Positions 55,183 through 64,000 of a stretch of 64,000 nucleotides of DNA are shown here, piece by piece; the first letter of the stretch is position 1, and every line of letters begins with the position of its first letter. Below the pieces are notes generated by a model. It saw nothing but the letters and a program-made list of their open reading frames with translations, was not told where the DNA came from and searched no databases. The DNA is from Calditrichia bacterium (GTDB taxonomy: Bacteria > Calditrichota > Calditrichia > RBG-13-44-9 > J075): the NCBI GenBank assembly GCA_028284905.1, contig JANQQU010000083.1:1-64000 (forward strand). The letters are read 5' to 3'. The translations under genes and the position numbers were made by a program.

Positions 55183-55555
55183 TATTTTTCTGTGCTGAAT
55201 ATTGAGCAGCGTTGTAAAAGAATTGCACATCCGCGAATCTAAACTTCTCGATAATAATATTTTTCTCCGCCCAAATGCCCATTTAACCGGCGTTTATTTT
55301 CAGAAATTGTCATTTGTGATCTGGTCTGTGCAAATATTTTACACTTCTGCTATCTTTTTCCCATGCGAGGCGCGGAGACGTGTTTATGGATAAATAATTA
55401 ACGTTTTCGGTCAAACGATTCATTCCAGCCCATTTTGAATCAGTTTCCAAATTTTGTGCGTCGTTTGTGATGCAGCAATGTCTGTGGCCGTCGGGAAGCG
55501 ATTCCCGGTTCGCCATGACAGGGATTGTCACAGGAAATTCAATAAGGAGATTGCC
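55183..55555. other. Intergenic region upstream of metzincin gene 1
   Basis: 373 bases. Contains a small hairpin TGACA / TGTCA (55516-55530) just before the ribosome site AAGGAG. An open frame runs back to 55454 but without a ribosome site, so I treat it as leader. No known RNA motif. Confidence 0.45.
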
Positions 55556-58291
55556 ATGTCTCGAAATGGGAAAATCTTAATCAATCATATCTACTCTCTG
55601 TTGTTAGTGCTCACCTGCATTTCCGCTAGCCTGGTTGCCCGGGAAAACATCTCCCTGATTGAACAGGAAATTGCCAGCGGGAAAACTGCCGATATTCTTA
55701 CATATCAAAAGCAACGTCGCTTAAATGCTGATATTGCTACCGGAAAAGTACTCCGCCACCGGTTTGTCACTATTAGTCCGCAATTGACTGCAGCGGCAGA
55801 TTTTCAGGGAAAAAATCTTGCACTGGCACTTTTTAGTGATGTCAATTTCCTCAGTGATACTATTTCCAGCAAGCGCCACTCCGCTAAGGAAATGACCCTG
55901 CAAGCGAATTTGAAATCCCAGCCGGGCAGCCTGGTGATCAATCTGCATAATGGGGTTTTGAATGGCGTCGTCCGCACTGCATCTGCGCTTTATCGAATCG
56001 AGCCGGCCGCAGAGGATGTCTATTTGGTAAAGGAAATTGCAATGTCTGCACTGGCCGGGGAATGTGATGCCCGGATAGTCGAGGGATTACCAAAAGGCGT
56101 AATTGAGAAAACCCGTGCGGGACAGTCAGCAAACGACAGCAGTACGATTGATATCATGGTTGTCTACACACCAGCGGCTGCTTTGACTGCGCCGGATATC
56201 GATTCGGAAATTCGTCTGGCAATCAGCGAGTTGAATATGACCTTTGCGCTTAGCGGCGTTCGTCATCGCGCCCGTTTGGTTTACAGCTCGGAAGTCAACT
56301 ACACTGAAAGTGGTGATTTGAATACTGATCTCGATCGCATTAAGGAATATGGCGATGGCCACATGGATGTGGTTCATGTGATGCGCGATGTTTTTGGGGC
56401 GGATGTGGTTAGTCTCTGGACCAATGGCGGCGGTAACGGGGCCGGATATGTTATGCAAACCCCCGATCCATCCTTCGAGAGTCTTGCTTTCCACGCGATT
56501 CGCTGGGATAATGCAGTTAATAATTTCACGTTTGCGCATGAGCTGGGGCATAATCTTGGCGCAGCGCATGACCGGGAAAATGCCGTTATCGCCGGCAGCG
56601 CTTCTTATGCACATGGATATCAGGATCCCGCCGGCAGCTGGCGAACGATTATGGCTTACAGCGATGGATGCAGCTGTTCCCGCATCAGCTATTGGTCCAA
56701 TCCGGAAAAATTCCACCCCGGCGATGGTAGTTTAATGGGTGTTGCCAGCAGCGATTCATTAGGAGCGGATAACCGACGGGTGCTTAACCAAAACGGATCG
56801 ATTGTCGCAGCATTTCGCAGTGGGGCGACGATTCCTTTTCTAGCGGTATCTCCGGAAAATGCGCAGATGGCCCATATCGCCGGCAGCAAAAACCTGGCTG
56901 TGCAGAACATCGGCGCCGGCAGTATGAATTGGAGCGCGGTAGTGACGAGTGGGGGAGAGTGGTTAACGATTTCCGCAGGTGCCAGTGGTGCAGACAGTGG
57001 TAACATCGTTATGGATTTCCCGGAGAATACGGCCTATACTCCGCGAACCGCAGCTGTCTCCATCAACGCGCCCGGCGTTGCCAACAGCCCGCAAACGATT
57101 TACGTGACGCAGCACGGCGTTATTGATTATGCCACCTTGCCATACACAAACGGATTTGAGTCCGGCACCTGGGAAAATTGCTGGCGCACCGATAGTGATC
57201 ACCCCAATGGCGATATTGCTATCGATGGCGAAATTAACCCATTTGCCGGTAATTACAGTTTGAAAATGGCCGCCAGTGTAATTGGACCGATGGTCACCAA
57301 TGATGCGCGCCTCCATTTGAATCTCGCCGGGGAGAAAAATGTTATCCTGGAATTTCAATGGATGCACAGTAATGAGGAAACACATCTTAAAGACGGCGTA
57401 TTCTTTTCTGATGATGCCGGGGAAAGCTTTCAACTGGTGCAGGATTTTCAGTCGCTTTCTTATCCAGCGAATAACTGGATTCCTTTCTCCCTGAATGTGG
57501 ACTCATTGGCAATTGTGCATGGCCTGACGCTTAGCGAACATTTCGTCGTTAAATTCCAACAATATGATAATTTCCCTTTTGGATCGGATGGATTTGCCAT
57601 AGACGATATTGCCGTTTACAGCAAATCGCTTCTGGTAGATGCGCAGGTCTGGCTCTCCGGTGCTTACAAGGCTGCCGGCGATAGCATGAGTACCACGCTT
57701 GCGGCAAAATCCGTGCTGCCATTAAACCAACCCTATGGCGATCCTTCCTGGGGATACAATGGTAGTGAAGCTGTTAGCGAAATTCCGGCTGATATCGTCG
57801 ATTGGGTGTTGCTGGAACTACGTAGCTCACCGGCGCCGGAAAGCATTGTTACCCGCCGGGCCGGATTGTTACGCAAGGATGGCCGCGTGGTAGATCTGGA
57901 CGGCGAATCTCCCTTATGTTTTAACGCTGATGCCGGCAATTATTATCTGGTTGTCTATCATTATAATCATCTGCCGGTGATGAGTAGTTCTTCCTTAATT
58001 TTATCCGCTGCTACAGCAGTTTTAGCAGATCTTTCCTCAGATACTGCAAGTGCTTACGGAACAAACGCTTTGCAACTATTGGAAACAGGCGTTTACGGGA
58101 TGATAACCGGAGATGCAAATGGTGACGGTATCGTTAACGTTGATGACCGGGAAGATGTCTGGCGCAGCGAAAACGGCATACCCTGGGAATATTTCAATAA
58201 TGCCGACTTTAACCTCGATGGCGGTGTCGATGCACTTGATATCAATATTCACTGGCGATCTGCCCTCGGGATGCAGCGACAAGTGCCTTAA
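55556..58291 (+). CDS. Secreted metzincin (reprolysin-like) protease with dockerin-like tail, copy 1
   Basis: 911 residues. Signal peptide (about 1-29), propeptide, then a zinc protease domain (about 195-420) with HELGHNLGAAHD (His328, 332, 338) and Met-turn TIMAYSD: the HExxHxxGxxHD pattern of M12B-like metzincins. Next a BACON-like domain (LAVSPENAQMAH, about 425-525), a jelly-roll/MAM-like segment (GFESGTWENCWRTD), a ~190-residue module beginning VDAQVWLSGAYK with VDWVLLELRS, and a dockerin-like Ca-binding pair (GDANGDGIVNVDDRED ... NLDGGVDALDINIHW). No T9SS tail. Start ATG has AAGGAG six bases upstream. Confidence 0.87.
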   Translation: MSRNGKILINHIYSLLLVLTCISASLVARENISLIEQEIASGKTADILTYQKQRRLNADIATGKVLRHRFVTISPQLTAAADFQGKNLALALFSDVNFLSDTISSKRHSAKEMTLQANLKSQPGSLVINLHNGVLNGVVRTASALYRIEPAAEDVYLVKEIAMSALAGECDARIVEGLPKGVIEKTRAGQSANDSSTIDIMVVYTPAAALTAPDIDSEIRLAISELNMTFALSGVRHRARLVYSSEVNYTESGDLNTDLDRIKEYGDGHMDVVHVMRDVFGADVVSLWTNGGGNGAGYVMQTPDPSFESLAFHAIRWDNAVNNFTFAHELGHNLGAAHDRENAVIAGSASYAHGYQDPAGSWRTIMAYSDGCSCSRISYWSNPEKFHPGDGSLMGVASSDSLGADNRRVLNQNGSIVAAFRSGATIPFLAVSPENAQMAHIAGSKNLAVQNIGAGSMNWSAVVTSGGEWLTISAGASGADSGNIVMDFPENTAYTPRTAAVSINAPGVANSPQTIYVTQHGVIDYATLPYTNGFESGTWENCWRTDSDHPNGDIAIDGEINPFAGNYSLKMAASVIGPMVTNDARLHLNLAGEKNVILEFQWMHSNEETHLKDGVFFSDDAGESFQLVQDFQSLSYPANNWIPFSLNVDSLAIVHGLTLSEHFVVKFQQYDNFPFGSDGFAIDDIAVYSKSLLVDAQVWLSGAYKAAGDSMSTTLAAKSVLPLNQPYGDPSWGYNGSEAVSEIPADIVDWVLLELRSSPAPESIVTRRAGLLRKDGRVVDLDGESPLCFNADAGNYYLVVYHYNHLPVMSSSSLILSAATAVLADLSSDTASAYGTNALQLLETGVYGMITGDANGDGIVNVDDREDVWRSENGIPWEYFNNADFNLDGGVDALDINIHWRSALGMQRQVP

Positions 58292-58648
58292 TCTTAGAAT
58301 AATGGCAATAGGTAGAAGCTGTTGGTAGAAAAGCAAATGTCGCCCGGAGGAACAGCTGAGGCTAATCGTTGATCTTTCTTCGAACAACGAACAACGAACA
58401 ACGAACAACGGCTTCTACATTGGCTATTTTTTACTTTTATAATTGGCCGATACTGTTTATAATGAAGCTCTACAGGTTGTTAAAATCCTGAAAATTTTAT
58501 CCACCGTCACAAACAATGCACTGTGTGAGTACACGCAACGCAATGGGTGGTAAAAATTGTAAAATGCTGATAGCCGGTGGCGGATATATGCATAAGAGCA
58601 GTTGCCGGACTAATAAATAGCATTGTTTAAGGAATTGGGAAAAGTTGT
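58292..58648. other. Intergenic region with heptamer tandem repeat
   Basis: 357 bases. Contains four exact tandem copies of GAACAAC (58382-58409), flanked by TTCGTTGATC-like sequence upstream. No gene or RNA motif recognised. The ribosome site before the next gene is weak. Confidence 0.55.
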
Positions 58649-61600
58649 ATGATTAATCGATTCAAAATTGGCTGCTGCCAACTACTGGTGCTGCTTCTGC
58701 TTTTTGCGGCGGATATCTATGCACAATCCCCACTGGTGGGAGAAAGTGTAAGCGTTTTGGAAGCGGAGTCGATCATGAAACCGGGGGTTTTTGATCGCAT
58801 GGAAATGGACCGGTCGAATGGTGTTATCATTCGGGAAAGATATGCCAGAATAAACCGGGCGCTTATTGATAAATCTAATATTATTATCAATTTATTTGAA
58901 GATTATTCTCCGGAAGGCGATTTTCGAAATATGACAGTGCGCAGCTTAAAAGATATTAGCTGGTCCGGAAAGCTTGCAGAAAACCCCCTGAGCAATATTG
59001 ATCTGGTGATCCGTGGCGAAAATATTACCGGTGATATTCGGGACGGCGCTAGTTATTTTCAAATTCGTCCTGTCGGGGACGGAATGCATTGGATTGGGGA
59101 AATCGATCCTTCCCAATTGCCCGATGTTTGTGAAACGGAAGACGTCGGTGAAAATGATTTTACACCGGACAAACATTTAAAACCTAACCGGGGATTAAAG
59201 CTGGATATTCCTTCTGAGAACATCCTGCCGACAGAAGGAGTGATAATCGATGTGCTGGTGGTTTATACCGATGATGCCGCTGCTGCCTCCAGTGATATTT
59301 CCGCAGAAGTTCAGCTGATGATCGATGTTACGAACAATGCCTTGGCCGCCAGTGGTATCTCTCCACGGGTGAGGCTTATCCATAGTGCGGAATTAGAATA
59401 TGCGGAAAGCAATAGCTCCGCGACGGATCTGGATCGCCTGGAAGATGACGATGATGGATTTATGGATCAGGCCCATACTTTACGGGAATCTTACGGGGCG
59501 GATCTGGTTACCCTGATAGTAGAAAGCCTTAGTGGCGGCGCCTGCGGACGGGCAAATCTTAGCGTAACATCATCCGGTAATTCAAACTGGGCGTTTGGCG
59601 TGGTGCGAAGAAGCTGTGCCGTCGGTAATTTAAGCTTTCCCCACGAAATTGGCCATAATCTCGGTTGCCGGCATGACTGGTATGTCGATGGCACAAACAA
59701 CAGCCCATTTACCTATAATCATGGATATAAGGTTGTTGCGGAAGGCTGGCGGACAATTATGTCCTATAATAACGAATGTACAGCCGGAGGCACCAGCTGT
59801 ACCCGCCTGGCTTATTTCTCCAATCCCGATACGCTTCATCCAACAACCAGCACACCAATGGGGATTGCCGAAGGAAATGCCAGCGCTGCTGATAATCGTA
59901 AAACCTGGAATAATATGGGGAGTGTCATCGCCGCTTATCGCAGTAATTCGGCCTCTCCAGTGATAAATATTGGAAATGCCAGTGTGCGGGAAGGAGATGC
60001 TGGCTCGGTTAATCTTGATTTCGAAGTATACCTTTCCGAAGCCCCAACCGTGCAGGTTAAAGTTGCCTATTACACGGCAGACAGCACAGCGACATCCAGC
60101 GGGGATTATACCGCCGTAAGTAGCGATACGGTAACCTTTGTAATTGGGGATTCCACAGAAACAGTTTCGATCAGCGTTAATGGCGATATTACCAACGAAT
60201 CAGACGAATATCTAAAAGTGATTTTGACAGATCCGACGAACGGGGTTATTTCCGATAGCCTGGGGGTTGGCACCATCATCGATGATGAGAATATCGGAGA
60301 AATTGCCGTAAACCCGGCATCTTTTTCGGTAAGTGTCCTGGCAGACAGCAGCCTGGTCGATTCGATAACGATCGAGAATATCGGCGATGCCAGCCTGACA
60401 TATACTATGAAAGAAAGGGCTGCTGCCACAAAGCAGAAAACCGGAAAAGTTAAATCTGCCGGCAGTCGCTCCTGGCGGCCGTTGCCCTTTGCAAAAGAGG
60501 GAGAAATGCCAGCACTTTCTGATGATAGAACCGACCTGATTACCGGCAATGCTGGCAGCTTGCCCCTGGAGACCACCCAGTTTACCGATTCACTGGTGTT
60601 TGAAGATTATACCAGCGGGGATTGGTATACTAGTGTAGGTTATGGCTCCCAAACCCCATTTTATGTCGGCGTAAAATTTACGACTTCCGGCCCATTCACC
60701 TTATCGCATGTTCATACCCGCTATCGCACTTACAACAGCACTTCGGATATTTATGTCAGTATTCGCGATGATAATAGCGGCGCTCCCGGTACGGAATTAC
60801 AGCGGGATACGCTCAGTGCGGCGGAATGGCGGCATTATTATTCCGAATGGGAATTGATTGCGCTTTCTTCAACAGTATCTTTTGGGAGCAGTGAAGATTT
60901 TTGGATTACCCTGGAATTTCAGGATGTTCAATGGCCAATGAACATCACAGATTCCCTGGTAAATGTTGATAGTCGAGCGTCTTTTTCCCCTAACGGCAGC
61001 ACCTGGTATGATATTCATGGCTCATATCCCGGTGATGTCTGGATTATCCGTGCATTGGAACAGTTTGATTTGGACTGGCTTTCTTTGGGAGGAAATGGTG
61101 GAAGCCTTTCTGCCGGCGATTCCACTAAGATCGCTGTAACATTCGATGCAAGCGGTTTGAATGTCGGTGCCTACAATGGAGAATTGAGTGTAAGCAGCAA
61201 TGATCCTTTTAATTCCGATATTACCGTGCCATTGACATTCAATGTTCTCGGGCCTTTGTCTGTAAATGCGAAGGTTATTCTTGAAGGGCCTTATGATAGC
61301 ACCGGTAGCAGTATGAATACTTATCTCGGGGAAAATGACCTACTGCCGCTCAGCCAGCCCTACAGCGGAGGTGATTGGAGCTACGGTGGTAGTGAAAGCG
61401 TTTCTACAATACCGACCGGTGTGGTAGATTGGGTCTTGCTGTCGCTGAGAAGTGAAAGTAATGCGGAATCACTCATCGCTTCCCGTGCTGCCTTTTTGAA
61501 GAATGACGGGAGTGTTGTGGATACCAATGGCGTTAGTACCGTTTCCTTTCCCGGAATTGCTCATGGCGACTATTACATCTGTGTATATCATCGCAATCAC

Positions 61601-61984
61601 CTGGGAGTGATGAGTAAAAACAAAGTGACTTTGAATAGCAGTAGTACGCTTTATGATTTCAGTTTATCCGGGAATGCTTATGGCACTGCACCCACAAAGC
61701 AGGTTGGCAGCAGTGGGCCTTACTGCCTGCGTTCCGGCGATGGCAACAGCGATGGAGGGGTGGATGCGCTGGATAAAAATTTGATCTGGCGTGACGAAAA
61801 CGGGTCGGTTTGGTCTTACAGTAAAAAGGGCGATCTTAATCTTGATGGTGGTATTGATGCCCTCGATCTGAATCTGCATTGGCGACCGGATAATGGCGCG
61901 GCCAGTCAAATTCCCGGTAACGCTTCGGAAAATACCGCCGGAAATGAAGGTTCCGGGCAGCAAAAAAATTTGAAACGAAATTGA
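58649..61984 (+). CDS. Secreted metzincin protease with Calx-beta and dockerin-like tail, copy 2
   Basis: 1111 residues. Signal peptide (about 1-25, ending IYAQ); propeptide; zinc protease domain (about 200-430) with HEIGHNLGCRHD (His332, 336, 342) and TIMSYNN; a Calx-beta domain (about 440-545, SVREGDAGSVNLDFEVYLSE); a long beta region with choice-of-anchor-like parts (about 640-800); an Ig-like piece; the same ~190-residue module as copy 1 (VNAKVILEGPYD, VDWVLLSLRSE, HRNHLGVMS); and a dockerin-like pair (GDGNSDGGVDALDKN ... NLDGGIDALDLNLHW). Protease domains of the two copies are clearly paralogous but linkers differ. No T9SS tail. Confidence 0.87.
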   Translation: MINRFKIGCCQLLVLLLLFAADIYAQSPLVGESVSVLEAESIMKPGVFDRMEMDRSNGVIIRERYARINRALIDKSNIIINLFEDYSPEGDFRNMTVRSLKDISWSGKLAENPLSNIDLVIRGENITGDIRDGASYFQIRPVGDGMHWIGEIDPSQLPDVCETEDVGENDFTPDKHLKPNRGLKLDIPSENILPTEGVIIDVLVVYTDDAAAASSDISAEVQLMIDVTNNALAASGISPRVRLIHSAELEYAESNSSATDLDRLEDDDDGFMDQAHTLRESYGADLVTLIVESLSGGACGRANLSVTSSGNSNWAFGVVRRSCAVGNLSFPHEIGHNLGCRHDWYVDGTNNSPFTYNHGYKVVAEGWRTIMSYNNECTAGGTSCTRLAYFSNPDTLHPTTSTPMGIAEGNASAADNRKTWNNMGSVIAAYRSNSASPVINIGNASVREGDAGSVNLDFEVYLSEAPTVQVKVAYYTADSTATSSGDYTAVSSDTVTFVIGDSTETVSISVNGDITNESDEYLKVILTDPTNGVISDSLGVGTIIDDENIGEIAVNPASFSVSVLADSSLVDSITIENIGDASLTYTMKERAAATKQKTGKVKSAGSRSWRPLPFAKEGEMPALSDDRTDLITGNAGSLPLETTQFTDSLVFEDYTSGDWYTSVGYGSQTPFYVGVKFTTSGPFTLSHVHTRYRTYNSTSDIYVSIRDDNSGAPGTELQRDTLSAAEWRHYYSEWELIALSSTVSFGSSEDFWITLEFQDVQWPMNITDSLVNVDSRASFSPNGSTWYDIHGSYPGDVWIIRALEQFDLDWLSLGGNGGSLSAGDSTKIAVTFDASGLNVGAYNGELSVSSNDPFNSDITVPLTFNVLGPLSVNAKVILEGPYDSTGSSMNTYLGENDLLPLSQPYSGGDWSYGGSESVSTIPTGVVDWVLLSLRSESNAESLIASRAAFLKNDGSVVDTNGVSTVSFPGIAHGDYYICVYHRNHLGVMSKNKVTLNSSSTLYDFSLSGNAYGTAPTKQVGSSGPYCLRSGDGNSDGGVDALDKNLIWRDENGSVWSYSKKGDLNLDGGIDALDLNLHWRPDNGAASQIPGNASENTAGNEGSGQQKNLKRN

Positions 61985-62156
61985 AAATGTACGACCTGGA
62001 TCACAGTAAGAAACGCTAAAAATGAAGAATATTCATTTTATTGCATAAAATTTAGTAAATATACACCCTGGGAGGGTTGGTCGGTATTTTTATTAATTGG
62101 CTAAACCCTATGTTCTAAATATTGAAATTTTGGTCGAATTATAGTATTTTTAATAC
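61985..62156. other. Spacer upstream of the structured leader
   Basis: 172 bases, AT-rich. Should carry the promoter of the subtilase-like gene. A run TAGTATTTTTAATACT at 62142-62157 is a small palindrome directly before the leader. Nothing else supported. Confidence 0.4.
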
Positions 62157-62306
62157 TGACAGTCGTCAGCTCATCTTAGTCCGATGAGTTGAAAGAGATA
62201 AACGGACTTGGTCTCTGACATCTGCCTATGGGGATAGGGTTAGTTCTTGGTGATACGGCTTTCGTATACCGGTACTACGAAGCGTGTAATATGCTTCGGC
62301 AAGAAC
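62157..62306 (+). promoter_or_regulatory. Candidate structured 5' leader RNA (kissing hairpins plus three-way junction)
   Basis: Read by eye. Part 1: hairpins CTCAT/ATGAG and AGAGA/TCTCT (62194-62198/62212-62216), whose loops carry AGTCCG (62178-62183) and CGGACT (62203-62208), which are perfectly complementary. Part 2: CCTAT/ATAGG with a GGGG loop. Part 3: GTTCTTG/CAAGAAC (62243-62249/62300-62306) closing a junction with ATACG/CGTAT (62253-62257/62263-62267) and CGAAGC/GCTTCG (62278-62283/62293-62298). AGGAGG follows at 62317 and ATG at 62327. I do not recognise a known riboswitch class. Covariation would be needed. Confidence 0.4.
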
Positions 62307-62326
62307 AATTATCGTAGGAGGCAATT

Positions 62327-64000
62327 ATGGAATCTCGTAAATGCACAGGCATTTGGATGACCATTGTTTTAGTTAGCGCACTCTGTTTTGGGAGTGTTTA
62401 TGGTCAGCAACTAAGTGATTCTAATCCCGCTAAGTTTCGTAGCAACCAGCATCCATCTCCAGCTCAGTTGCAATCTCAGCTCGCGGCAGCACAGCAAGTC
62501 AAATTGGCGCTGCAACCGTATCAGGAAAAGTTCAGCAGCGATTTACTGGGATTACTTTATCCTGAAACCCTTCCAATTGGTACTTCACTGGAAAATCATC
62601 TGCGCAGTATGCAGACCCTTGAGGATCTGCAATCTCCGGATGCATTAATAACGCAGGTTTCCCAAATACAAGATATCGCCGTCGATGTTTACGTTTATCT
62701 TCAGGATAACGTATCATTGGCATTGGTTGATGCTTATGCGGATGAAATCAGCCATCGGGTAGAAAACGATAATCTGGTTGTCGCCCGGGTGAAGATCGCC
62801 CGTCTGGAAAGCCTGGCCCAACGTGCCGAGGTGCGGCGAATCGAAACTGTTGCCTCACCAGTCCATGCAACTGGTTCCGTAACTTCGGAAGGAGATGCCA
62901 TTCACCGGGCAGATGTCGCTCGCAGCATTTATGGGCAGGGGGGCAGTGGTGTTACCGTCGGCATCATATCCGATGGAGTGGATAATCGGGCTTCTGCACA
63001 AAGTAGTGGCGACCTCCCCGCTGACGGCAGCGGCTTGACGGTACTTTCCAACAATCAGGGGGGCGACGAAGGAACTGCGATTCTGGAAATCGTTCATGAC
63101 CTCGCCCCGGATGCAAATTTACTTTTCCATGATAATGGCGGTAGTAACCCCGGTTTTCGCGATGCAGTGGATGAATTGGTTGCTGCCGGCGCGGATATTA
63201 TCATTGATGACGTTCAATGGCTTGGCCAACCACTGTTTGAAGACGGTGTCGTCGCATCCCACATTACTGATGTTGTCGCTAACAACGATGTGGTCTATGT
63301 AACCGCAGCGGGAAATGGCGGAAATACTCATTACCAGGGAGAATTTACGCCATTACTAGGCGCATCAAATATACACGATTTTAGTGGCGCTGGAATAGGG
63401 GAGCCATATCTATATATCAATTTGGACGATGGTGAGGGCATTCGCGTGGTTATGCAATGGGATGAACCATTTGGCGCTGCCGCCAGTGATTATGATGTCT
63501 ATCTCTACAGCTTTACTACGAATGAATTGGTTGCCAGCAGCACCAACCTCCAAAGTGGCAGCGAAAACCCCTTCGAACGATTCAGCTACCGCGCAAATGC
63601 AAGCACGGCTGGAGATTTTGCCGTTGTAGCGATGCAAACCTCCGGTGATGCGCATACACTTGAAGTAAACCTCTATGAAGTTTTTGGAGCGGCTGTTTAT
63701 ATCAACAATATCGTTCCCGGCGATGCGGTTTGGGGACACGCCGCTGTCGAAGACGTCGTTACCGTTGGGGCAATTGACGCTGCAGATCCCGGAAATGATA
63801 ATCTGCGCAGCTATTCTTCCCAGGGGCCCTCGACAATCATGTTCCCGCCAGCGGTTCGTAGTAAGCCGGATATCTCTGCTGTCGATGGTGTTTCGGTAAC
63901 CGGGGCCGGTGGATTTCCCAGCACTTTTATCGGCACCAGTGCTGCTGCCGCTCATATCGCTGCGATTGCAGCCCAACTACGCGGGCAGTTCCCCGATAGC
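62327..64000 (+). CDS. Exported subtilase-fold (S8/S53-like) protease, cut by window end
   Basis: 558 codons in frame without a stop; the gene runs off the window. AGGAGG five bases before the ATG. Signal peptide (about 1-30, ending VYGQ), an N-terminal region (about 35-190), then a subtilase fold: GVTVGIISDGVDN (Asp216), GGDEGTAILEIVHDLAPDA (Glu248 at the usual catalytic-His place), VVYVTAAGNGG (oxyanion-hole Asn), and GTSAAAAHIAAIAAQL (Ser538; Ala where GTSxAAPH has Pro). An inserted beta domain (about 350-470) resembles a PPC-type fold. The Glu-for-His change recalls sedolisins (Ser-Glu-Asp). A C-terminal sorting or dockerin domain may follow beyond the window. Confidence 0.88.
   Translation, partial: MESRKCTGIWMTIVLVSALCFGSVYGQQLSDSNPAKFRSNQHPSPAQLQSQLAAAQQVKLALQPYQEKFSSDLLGLLYPETLPIGTSLENHLRSMQTLEDLQSPDALITQVSQIQDIAVDVYVYLQDNVSLALVDAYADEISHRVENDNLVVARVKIARLESLAQRAEVRRIETVASPVHATGSVTSEGDAIHRADVARSIYGQGGSGVTVGIISDGVDNRASAQSSGDLPADGSGLTVLSNNQGGDEGTAILEIVHDLAPDANLLFHDNGGSNPGFRDAVDELVAAGADIIIDDVQWLGQPLFEDGVVASHITDVVANNDVVYVTAAGNGGNTHYQGEFTPLLGASNIHDFSGAGIGEPYLYINLDDGEGIRVVMQWDEPFGAAASDYDVYLYSFTTNELVASSTNLQSGSENPFERFSYRANASTAGDFAVVAMQTSGDAHTLEVNLYEVFGAAVYINNIVPGDAVWGHAAVEDVVTVGAIDAADPGNDNLRSYSSQGPSTIMFPPAVRSKPDISAVDGVSVTGAGGFPSTFIGTSAAAAHIAAIAAQLRGQFPDS

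Noticed and set aside
58076-58291. Cellulosome-type function from the dockerin-like repeats
   Set aside because: No cohesin scaffold or glycoside hydrolase is present, and in this group dockerin-like Ca-loops are common in secreted proteins unrelated to cellulosomes.
58382-58409. Possible CRISPR array
   Set aside because: Units are 7 bases with no spacers; no cas genes are in the window.
62178-62208. Hammerhead ribozyme-like core (CCGATGAG followed by GAAA) within the leader
   Set aside because: The conserved CUGAUGA has C for U, there is no room for a stem II, and no matching cleavage site or stems I and III can be drawn; the kissing-loop fold explains the sequence better.

Overview
The window reads as a chromosomal segment of a Gram-negative, free-living bacterium of the FCB assemblage, most likely Calditrichota or a neighbouring lineage (KSB1- or Ignavibacteria-like). 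The signs are: several secreted proteins ending in a type IX secretion (T9SS) sorting domain of the NYPNPFNP type, a GWxTD-domain protein, a PorD-like (DUF4835) protein, an LPS-type heptosyltransferase, a bacillithiol-linked YtxJ protein and medium GC. The taxonomic call is inference; no rRNA or tRNA gene was found in the window.

Layout. 1-4.5 kb: a DUF819 membrane protein, a GAF/PAS protein with a degenerate cyclase domain, and a DUF559 endonuclease-fold gene followed by a large palindrome. 4.5-12.4 kb: metH, then a secreted VIT-VWA protein with a T9SS tail and a GWxTD protein. 12.5-18.6 kb: endonuclease IV, a beta-hydroxyacid dehydrogenase, a Crp/Fnr regulator, an NmrA-type reductase, a thioredoxin-like protein, aldehyde dehydrogenase and ytxJ. 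18.6-21.8 kb: small SRP RNA, dnaX, ebfC and recR, all on the minus strand and in the order known from Bacillus subtilis. 22-33 kb: class I aldolase, envelope and redox proteins (DUF1223, lipoprotein, PorD-like), ychF, rnhB, a TlpA-like T9SS protein, an M50-like membrane protease, a low-molecular-weight phosphatase and a heptosyltransferase. 32.7-38.1 kb: a phosphatase-like pseudoenzyme, the compact hslV-hslU-argF operon and rpoN.

39.2-43.9 kb is the most suggestive stretch. Five minus-strand genes encode a DUF98-type chorismate lyase, a flavin-dependent halogenase-like enzyme, a 4-hydroxybenzoyl-CoA thioesterase-like hotdog protein, a small multi-pass membrane protein and a PaaK-like acyl-CoA/AMP ligase. 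Together they could make 4-hydroxybenzoate from chorismate, activate it, modify it and release or export it. I do not recognise this exact set as a described pathway.

44-64 kb is mainly a secretome region: a ChbG/YdjC deacetylase, two tandem ~1040-residue HAF-repeat / cysteine-peptidase-like / T9SS paralogues, a cyclophilin, a secreted EEP-fold hydrolase, a short T9SS protein, two metzincin proteases that share a C-terminal module plus dockerin-like ending, and a truncated subtilase-fold protease with Glu at the catalytic-His position. That last gene sits behind a 150-nt leader that can fold into kissing hairpins and a three-way junction, a candidate structured RNA regulator.

Intergenic spaces carry many long inverted repeats. 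Some are clear terminators; others look like dispersed palindromic elements.
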